Shown: piece after piece, positions 56,166 through 64,000 of the stretch | How the letters are laid out: every line of letters begins with the position of its first letter | Numbering within the stretch: the first letter of the stretch is position 1 | NCBI GenBank assembly: GCA_947397865.1 | Contig: OX377620.1 | Span: 115,481,085 to 115,545,084, forward strand | Reading direction: 5' to 3' | DNA from: Polietes domitor | Taxonomy: Eukaryota; Arthropoda; Insecta; Diptera; Muscidae | Length of the DNA stretch: 64,000 bases | Translations under genes and position numbers: made by a program | The notes under the pieces: model-generated | The model's database searches: none | Told to the model about the DNA's origin: nothing | What the model saw: the letters and a program-made list of their open reading frames with translations, nothing else

Positions 56166-57131
56166 CAAGAGATATTTCTATGACAATAGCTGTAATCGAA
56201 AACAGAAGTCAGCAAATACTTCCCCCCACTTTCCTTCTTTCAATGCCTTAACTTCCTGCAGATAACGCAATGCGATGCATTTATAGCGGACATCACCTGA
56301 GGTTTAGCAAAAAATAAAACAAGATTATCAACAACAGCCACTTTGTAATCATAAATAATTCACACTTCAACCTTTTCATTAAAAATATTCAACATCAAGC
56401 GAAATCATTTGTAAATGTGACAAAGGGCTTTTGGAAATGAAAGTATTCCAATTAAGCAGCAGAGTGCAACAGCAGGAGGACACACTGCTGCATGCATCAT
56501 TGCTAACTGAAGATGTATTGAGTTGTTGCATAGCTGCAACAGAAAGTTGTATCGACCACAAAAAGTGGCAACAATTGCTTTAGCCAACCGAGAGAAACCC
56601 CTATATAATAGCACTCAAACAAAAAGGTGTTGCCAGATTTCTAAGAACGATTTCGGTGAAATCCATTTTTTATTTTGTTTTTTAATATTGATATCTGATA
56701 TTCGATTAATAGTCAACTAAGTTATAGGCTTTTAACTGCGCAAAGGTATGTTTTTTACACGTGAGTCAAGATTTTGGAGGTGTTTGGGAATTTCCGCAAA
56801 CAGATTCTTGTTCTACTAGACAACATCTATAAGAAAATTAGTAACAACTCCCAAAAGTTTTGGATTTCTCTGCCGTTCACGCATTATCACAGATGACGCT
56901 GTTTTTAATACATTTGGCTAGAAGCGCTGTTACACTTTAAGATTTATTCTACTTAACTTATCTTAACAAATTTAGCATTATCACAGATGACGCTGTTTTT
57001 AATACATTTGGCTAGAAGCGCTGTTACACTTTAAGATTTATTCTACTTAACTTATCTTAACAAATTTAGCATTTTTCGATGTAAAATATGTTTCATCTGT
57101 AATTTAAGGCTTAGCTGTACTAAATGATATA
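56166..57131. other. Unique stretch with a 94-bp tandem duplication
   Basis: Mostly single-copy. No frame has a recognised domain. Compositionally different from the R1/R2 flanks. Confidence 0.4.
56881..57073 (+). repeat. 94-bp tandem duplication
   Basis: GCATTATCACAGATGACGCT starts at 56881 and 56975, and a third start (GCATTTTTCG) at 57069 breaks off. The two units appear identical. Confidence 0.9.
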
Positions 57132-58748
57132 TTATTCTACCCTCCACCTCTAGGATGCAGCTATACTAACTTTGTCATTCCGTTTGTAACACCTTGAAAT
57201 ATCGACCTGAGACCCTATAAAGTATATATTTTCTCGATCGTCATAAAATTCTAAGACGATCTAGCCATGCCCGTCCGTCCGTCCGTCTGTTGAAAGCACG
57301 CTAGCATCTAAACGAAAGGAGCTAGAACGTTCAAATTTTCCATAAATGCGTCCTATAGTCGTAGATCGGTTGGGGATCCCTAATATTTTAGCGTATTTAA
57401 TCATGTTGTTTGAATATGTCTGTTTCTATTTGGTTGATATTTGGTATGTGCATTCCCATTCTAGAAAAACGTGCACCATAAAGTGATTCTTATTTGTAGG
57501 GGGTGAAATGGGACAAAAAAGGGATAAAAATGGTACATATTAAACGACAACAGCTAGAAACACGAAATTCAGTGTGTACATTCCTCTAATTGAGTAGATA
57601 CATAATATAAAAGTATTTTTTCCAAATTCGTACTTTTAAGGGGTAAAATGGGAATAGAGGGATAAAAATGGTACCAACCAAACGGCTGTAACTAGAATAA
57701 TGAAATTCGGTGTATACATTCCTCTGATTGCATAGACACGGAAAATAAACAGATTTTTCGAAATTCATACTTTTTGGGGTCAAAATGAAAAAGGGGATAC
57801 AAATAGTACCAATCAAGTGACCGCAGCTAGAGTCACGAAATTCGGAGTATACATTCCTCTGACTGTGTAGACACGGAAAATAAACTGATTTTTCGAAATT
57901 CGTACTTTTTGGGGTTAAAATAAAAAAAGGGGATGAAAATAGTACCAACCAAATGACCGCAGCTAGAGTCATGAAATTCGGAGTATACATTCCTTTGACT
58001 ACGTAGACATGAAAAATAAAAGGGTTTTTTCCAAATTCGTACCTTCAAGGGATACAATGGGTACGGATTGATAAAAATGGTACCAACCAAACGGCTGTAC
58101 CTAGAATAATGAAATTCGATGTGTACATTCCTCTGATTGCATAGGCAAGTAAAATACACAGATTTTTCAAAATTCGTACTTTTTGGTGTTAAAATGAAAA
58201 AAGGGATAGAAATAGTACCAATCTAATGACCGAAGCTAGAGTCATGAATGAAACGTCAAGGGGGTAAAAATGGTACCAACCAAATAGGCGCAGCTGGAAT
58301 CATGCAATTCGGTGTATACATTCCTCTGACTGCATAGGCACGCAAAATAAAAAGTTTTTTTTCCAAATTCGTAATTTTTCTTTTATGGCAAAAATTGGTT
58401 GAATCATAGAGTTAGGTTATTTTGCCCTATGTACGTCTGATAATGGATTTTCAAAATGTGTACTTTTGAAATTAAAATAGATTGCAAATACAACCAACTG
58501 TAGCACCCACAATCTACCAATATTTATGGTATTTAAGCTTTTTGAAAATATAAATATAAGAATATTTATTTTTTGATTTGAAATAAATAATGGTTTGAAA
58601 TAATTAAAATATTACAATTTTTTATAAAATTGTTTTTTTTTCAATATCTGTATTTGCTTTGGTTTGGCTATATTAAAAAATTTATATATTCTTGTAATAT
58701 TACTGCACTTCTACGAAAACCGACAACCTCTGTGGAATGCAATCCATG
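57132..58748 (+). mobile_element. R1 element copy 13, 3' end missing
   Basis: 5' TTCTACCCTCCACCTCTAGGA, ATGCCCGTCCGTCCGTCCGTC, about eight units, AT-rich subterminal part, then GTGGAATGCAATCCATG, where it stops short of the palindrome. Confidence 0.88.
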
Positions 58749-59334
58749 CAAGTTGTACAATATGTCTTTAAGAGTGAACAGCACTTAACAAAAAATGTGG
58801 CAACGCTACTACTACGAGACGCTCTCCTACAATGCTACACGTTTTCCTGAAAAAAAAAAACACAATAAACAATGAATGACTAGATGGCTAACGAGAACGA
58901 AACTGAGAGTGAGCAGACAATTACTGAAGTACCCTCCTCCACAAGTACGTTAAACAAGAACATCACAATGATGTCCGGCACATAAAAATGTAGTCGAGCT
59001 AATGGAAATTACTTAAGTTGGCGGTCGTTGTGTTCTTGTCTTTCTTTCGTGCTACTTCTTTATGCAGCGGCACTTGTTGACGTTCTTATGGCTGGACTTG
59101 TTTAGTGGGATCAACACTTTGTAAGTGCTGTAGCCGCAACGTTAACACAATAAAATGCAATGCCCGAGACATTCTTCTGTTGAATTTGGAATTGCGTGTA
59201 GATAATATGTCTTTCCTGAATAAATCAACTACCATTCACTGTGCGCGTCATGGTGGAAGTTACAAAATCTTTGCAAAACATAAATATATAAATACTTTAA
59301 TAAGAACCATGCAGAACAAAATCATAATTAAAAT
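58749..59334. other. Unique, GC-richer stretch
   Basis: Not repeated in the window. CCCTCCTCCACAAGTACG and GGCGGTCGTTGTGTTC look like unique genomic DNA. An 82-codon frame (59105-59353) has several Cys but no recognised family. Possible regulatory or exon sequence of an unseen gene. Confidence 0.3.
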
Positions 59335-59480
59335 TATTAGCATTTGTTTGTAACATCTTAGAAGTATCATTTATTTACCTATCGACTTGGAAAACTTTCC
59401 GAATCGATTTAGTCATGCCCATCTACCAATGTATTCTCTAGCGCAAAGGGCAGGAGTCTTAATAGTATGTAAAAGACAAT
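59335..59480 (+). mobile_element. R2 element fragment m
   Basis: R2 5' region: TTTGTTTGTAACATC, CTATCGACTTGG, AATCGATTTAGTCATGCCC. No ends. Confidence 0.6.
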
Positions 59481-60265
59481 TAATAGCGAAACAGTTTTTT
59501 GGTACTTTTTTAGAAAGACAAATTCATATTGATCTCTGTATAAAATCTTAATAAATGAGATATCATCGACAGATATTACGATAATATCGAATTATTTTGG
59601 AAAAAAATATCACCGCAAATAACGGCTAACCAACTTTTGGATTTATTCTAACATCATCAACTATATTTTTTTTTTTCAACTATTCAACCGTTGGACTATT
59701 ACCAGAATTCATTATTAACCGGAAGTATTGTACTTTCAAATAAAAAAAGGAATTTGAGAAAATATTCAGTAGTTTTTTATAGCATTTTCAAAAAAAAGTT
59801 ATTTGGCGGACCCTTTACATATTTTTGATTACATTTAAAAAAATAATGACAACAATAGGTCGGATCATTTCCTTTTCCAGATATAGACTGGTGTCGTAAC
59901 AGGATTTCCGTCAAAATGTCACACCCGTTACAAATTAGATATCCTATGTTTCCTATATTCATGAAGAGATGTCGGTAACTTATAATTTAGAAGAAAGTGT
60001 ATGAACTACACTTTTGATTAGCAAAAATTAATAAAGGCATGTAATGGAAGAACATTACCAAATTCAAGAAAATAAGTAAAACCTCAAGATTTTCTTCAAA
60101 GCTAAGGATACACCCGTTCTACTGTTATTTGTTGCATATCTCCAATATTTAAAACACTAAGACATATTTATATTTGCAATAACAAAAAATTTCAGTCAAT
60201 GAATATGGGAGATATTTAAACATATTTACGCAAAAGTGTTACACCCGTTCCAATGGAATCACCCC
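59481..60265. other. Spacer
   Basis: AT-rich. ACACCCGTTC/ACACCCGTTCC words at 60111 and about 60242, plus ACACCCGTTAC at 59923, suggest an old unclassified element. No gene. Confidence 0.35.
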
Positions 60266-60546
60266 TATGTCAGTCCGTCTGTCTGTCCGTCCGTCCATCT
60301 AATCAAAGTACAGGTCGCAATTGTAGCCAGAACTAAATGAAACTTTGCACAACGAAGTTTTTCGGGATAATGACGAACGTTATTAAATTTGAAGAAAATC
60401 GGTTCAGATTTAGATATAGCCCCCATACGAATTTTACTCCCGATTTATCTCTTTTCACTCCACACCACCACATATTTTAACAGATTTTCTTCAAAATCGA
60501 CAAAACATCTTAAACATCCGTGGTAAAAAGGGTTCAGATTTATATA

Positions 60547-61481
60547 AAGAGTGATTTTTTTGAGGTTAGGATTTTCATGCATTAGTATTTGACAGATCAC
60601 GTGGGATTTCAGACATGGTGTCAAAGAGAAAGATGCTCAGTATGCTTTGACATTTCATCATGAATAGACTTACTAACGAGCAACGCTTGCAAATCATTGA
60701 ATTTTATTATCAAAATGCGTGCTCTGTTAAGAAAGTTCAGAAAGAAAGAAATTGTGTTCAGCGACGAAGCTCATTTTTGGCTCAATGGGTACGTAAATAG
60801 GCAGAATTGTCGATTTTGGAGTGAATATCAGCCAGAAGCATTGCAAGAGCTACCAATGCATCCAGAAAAAGTCACAGTTTGGTGCGGTTTATGGGCTGGT
60901 GGCATCATTGGACCGTACTTCTTCAAAGATGATGCGAATCGTAACGTAACTGTGAATGGTGAGCGCTACCGTGAGATGATATCCAACTTTTTTTTGCCCA
61001 AAATGGAAGAACTGAACTTGGTTGACATGTGGTTTCAACAAGATGGCGCTACATGCCACACAGCTCGCGATTCTATGGCCATTTTGAGGGAAAACTTCGG
61101 AGAACAATTCATCTCAAGAAATGGACCGGTAAGTTGGCCACCAAGATCATGCGATTTGACGCCTTTAGACTATTTTTTGTGGGGCTACGTCAAGTCTAAA
61201 GTCTACAGAAATAAGCCAGCAACTATTCCAGCTTTGGAAGACAACATTTCCGAAGAAATTCGGGCTATTCCGGCCGAAATGCTCGAAAAAGTTGCCCAAA
61301 ATTGGACTTTCCGAATGGACCACCTAAGACGCAGCCGCGGTCAACATTTAAATGAAATTATCTTCAAAAAGTAAATGTCATGGACCAATCTAACGTTTCA
61401 AATAAAGAACCGATGAGATTTTGCAAATTTTATGCGTTTTTTTTAAAAAAAAAGTTATCAAGCTCTTAAAAAATCACCCTT
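60547..61481 (+). mobile_element. Mariner-like deletion derivative, lineage A, copy A2
   Basis: 935 bp flanked by TA (60545-60546, 61482-61483). Opposite orientation to A1 and nearly identical to it, with the same internal deletion. Inserted in an R2 unit at GATTTATA/TAACTCCC. Confidence 0.95.
60661..61374 (+). pseudogene. Lineage A transposase, deleted and frameshifted
   Basis: The original start ATG at 60661 opens MNRLTNEQRLQIIEFYYQNA, then CSVKKVQKERN. The deletion brings in the catalytic domain in another frame (60697-61374), with FSDEAHFWLNG, WFQQDGATCHTA and RSCDLTPLDYFLWG. All three catalytic Asp residues are present but the DNA-binding domain is not. The catalytic frame is identical to A1. 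Confidence 0.9.
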
Positions 61482-61680
61482 TATAACTCCCACACAAATT
61501 TCACTACCGATTTCACTTTTTCCACACTATAAACCACATTTTTGAACAGATATTCTTAAAATCTTGTAAACTATCTTATAATTCAAATAGAAACACCTGT
61601 GGTGAAAATGGGTCAGATCGGTTCAGATTTATATATAGCTCCCATACAAATTTCGCTCCCGGTTTTATATATATTTATTG

Positions 61681-61964
61681 TTCTTTATTGTTCCATGTAA
61701 ATATTTTATACTAGCAGTACCCGCTGCTTCGCAAGCAAAAACCCCAGTTATTTATTATTAGTTTTATCCGTCTCTGCTTTTAGATGGTATTTATTTTATT
61801 TTCTTTTGGTGGTTATAGATAAATCAAAATAGTAATTTAGAAACCTCCAATTAAATAGCACTCATATACAGTCAAAGGAAAGTGCTTGTCGATGTGCACT
61901 ATTTTAGTTGAACTCCCTTCGTATGCATCATTTTTATCATATTCTACCCAGTTTTGAACAAAAA
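61681..61964. other. Spacer with CAGTACCCGCTGCTTCGC motif
   Basis: ACTAGCAGTACCCGCTGCTTCGC at 61712-61734 resembles a motif I associate with dispersed arthropod elements. The rest is not recognised. Confidence 0.35.
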
Positions 61965-63680
61965 ACAAGTAAGGAAAGGCTAAAGTCGGGCGGGCCGACT
62001 ATACGAATACTATTCAACTCTGTAAAAAAGTGAAAACGGGAAGAATTTTTGTATGTTTCCTAATCATAGACTAATATTACCTGGTCCTATCCAAATATGG
62101 AATATATTGACTAACTTTCACGATAAGTTTATCCAGTTCAAATATAACGTGTTAAGCTCATTTTGTGAAAATTCGTGCTTTCTGGTGCGGAAAAAGTCTA
62201 TCCGAAATTTGTATGGGAAATTTTTGGGGCAAAATTGTTATGGGAGCTATGTGTAAATCTGAACCCATGACCCATTTTCACCATGGGTGTTTCCGGTTGA
62301 AATATGAGATATTTTGAATGATTTGAAGAAGATTTGTTCAAATATGTTGTTTATAGAGTGGAAAAAGTGAAATCGGGAGTGAAATTTGTGTGGGGCTATA
62401 TATAAATCTGAAACGATCTTACCTATTTGCGCCATGGCTGTTTACAGAACAAATATAGATATTTCGACTAATTTGATGAGGATCTGTTAAAATATGTGGC
62501 TTCTAGAGCTGAAAAAGTCTGATCGGGAGCGAAATTTTAATGGGAGCTATATATAAATCTGAACCGATTTGACCTATTTTCACCATGGTTGTTCCTAGTT
62601 TAAATATAAGTTCTTTTGCCAAATCTGAAGACAATCTGATACAATATGTGGTCTCTAGAGCGGAAAAAGTCAAATCGGGAGCGAAATTTGTATGGGAGCT
62701 ATATATAAATCTGAACCGATCTAACACATTTTTACCACAGGTGTTTCTAGTCTGTTGTAATATGTGGTATCTAGAGTGCAAAGAGTCAAATCGGGAGTGA
62801 AATTCGTGTGGGGGCTATATCGAAATCAGAACCGTTCGTCGTTGTACCGAAAAACTTCGTTGTGCAAAGTTTCATTTGGTTCTGTCTACAATTGCGACCT
62901 GTATCGTGATTGCAAGAATAGATGGACAGACGGACGGACGGACAGATGTCATTTTAAGTCGATCGATATAACAAGTAAGGAAAGGCTAAAGTCGGGCAGG
63001 GCCGACTCTATGATACACTCCACTTTCGATCCGAATACAATTTAATTCGGTGAAAAAGTGAAAACGGGAAGGATTTTTGTATCCTGTAAATGTATGTGTT
63101 TGACAAAAAATGTTAAATCGGAAAGGACATTTGTATGGGGGTGTATTGAAAACAGGAACGAAATAGGTGAAATATAATATGTATAGTTTAGCCAAAATCG
63201 GTTAAACATTTGGGAGCAACATTTGTATTTGCGCTATATTTAAATCTGAACCTGGATTATACGATGTTGTGCCAAATTTAAAGAAAATTGGGTATTGGTG
63301 GTTTCTAGAGCGGAAAATGTCAAATCGGGAGCGACATTTGTATGGGGGCTATATTTAAATCTGAACCGATTTCGTCCTTGATCCACAAAACTTACTTGTG
63401 CCAATTTTTGTTAAGATCGGACTATAATTGCGACCTGTAATTTGATTACAACAATAGATGGACAGACAGACGGACATTGCTAAATCGACTCAGAAAGTGA
63501 TTCTAAGTCGATCGGTATACTTAACAATGGGTCTGTCTCGCTTCCTTTTGGGTGTTACAAACAAATGCACAAAGATATAATACTCTCGTGGAGTGTATAA
63601 TTAACAAAGGGTCTATCTCGCTTCCTTTTGCGTGTTACAAACAAATGCACAAAGACATGATACTCTCGTGGAATGTATAA
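61965..63680 (-). mobile_element. R2 element copy o, hosting nested copy p
   Basis: ACAAGTAAGGAAAGGCTAAAG, palindrome GTCGGGCGGGCCGAC, about five units, 5' core (ATAGATGGACAGACGGACGG). After the nested copy it resumes ATTAACAAAGGGTCTATCTCG and ends CTCTCGTGGAATGTATAA. Confidence 0.9.
62971..63599 (-). mobile_element. R2 element copy p, nested, exact ends defined
   Basis: Runs from ACAAGTAAGGAAAGGC to CGTGGAGTGTATA. Removing it restores the outer sequence GATCGATATAATTAACAAAG, which aligns without gaps to GATCGGTATACTTAACAATG of other R2 copies. Hence it has no target-site duplication. Confidence 0.92.
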
Positions 63681-63689
63681 TTACAACCA

Positions 63690-64000
63690 GAGCCTTTTAT
63701 ATCCTCGACCTCATGTTTCTAGATGCAGCCGACCACCTTATAACTTGTTGCACCTCGTTCCCAAAAAATACACATTTTGAAAAATCACTGTAAGTAACAT
63801 CTGTTTTTGCTTCCCCTAAAAGCATGTACTTTATTTGGTGCCACGTTTATCCCTTGTCGTCCAGCATCCTCCTTATAAGTACAAATTTTGTAATATCCAA
63901 TTATGTTCCGACGCACGTAATTAAAGTGCTGTTTTATCCCTTTTGTCCCGCGCACACCTGTAAAGTACAAATTTCGACAAATCCATATCAAAATTCACGA
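63690..64000 (-). mobile_element. R1-like array, degraded, runs off the window
   Basis: Diverged R1 words in reverse orientation: CATGTTTCTAGATGCAGCCG, TACACATTTTGAAAAATC, GTGCCACGTTTATCCC, TTATCCCTTTTGTCCCGCG. Confidence 0.5.

Larger units (their letters stand above)
60266..61680 (+). mobile_element. R2 element copy n, split by mariner-like A2
   Basis: 5' region GTCAGTCCGTCTGTCTGTCCG.., one and a half units, the mariner insertion, then units up to GCTCCCGGTTTTATATATA. The 3' palindrome is missing. Confidence 0.85.

Overview
This window is eukaryotic, AT-rich and dominated by transposable elements. It looks like the genome of a dipteran insect, most likely a calyptrate or other schizophoran fly. 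The reasons are several mariner-like and Tc1-like element families, long introns ending in pyrimidine tracts, a secreted DUF4773-type protein (an insect-restricted family), and very abundant short elements with central tandem repeats like those of fly genomes. No species is claimed.

Only one protein-coding host gene is convincing. It lies on the + strand: a signal-peptide exon at 11466-11754 is joined across an intron of about 17.5 kb to a large exon at 29214-31078. The join is in frame (phase 1) and gives 717 aa. The product has an N-terminal signal peptide, a cysteine-rich DUF4773 domain that spans the splice junction, a long Thr/Ser/Asp/Glu-rich acidic region, and a Gln/His-rich basic tail. 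A proximal poly(A) signal lies at 31310 and a possible distal one at 35301.

Most of the rest is repeats. Three related families, called here R1, R2 and R3, cover roughly a third or more of the window. They share a 5' end like TTATACMCTCCAC, a 3' GC-rich palindrome followed by CTTACTTG, and a body of tandem 125-150 bp units. Nested copies give exact ends with no target duplication, so they behave like rolling-circle (Helitron/DINE-type) non-autonomous elements. One R2 copy (49567-53019) has grown into a small satellite with 304-bp and 607-bp higher-order repeats.

Other elements are: two deletion-derivative lineages of one mariner-like family (6.6 and 60.5 kb; 35.9 and 50.2 kb); further degraded mariner-like families (13.9, 21.0, 24.0 and 27.2 kb); a Tc1-like element with 101-bp terminal repeats (43.8-45.1 kb); a 5'-truncated LINE (40.9-43.1 kb); a LINE 3' end with RNase H (15.1-15.9 kb); and a hAT-like foldback MITE with an 8-bp target duplication (34.5-35.0 kb).

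Layout: 1-6.4 kb tandem repeats, R1 and unique DNA; 6.4-10.8 kb a nest of R5, mariner and R1; 10.8-31.3 kb the host gene, with an intron full of transposons; 31.3-35.3 kb possible extended 3' UTR with an AT minisatellite and MITE; 35.5-45.7 kb transposons; 46.0-49.4 kb a head-to-head inverted duplication of promoter-like and first-exon-like sequence, possibly the edge of a second, divergent pair of genes; 49.6-64 kb R1/R2 nests and unique spacers.

Repeat alignments were made by eye. Boundaries of degraded copies are approximate, within a few tens of bases.
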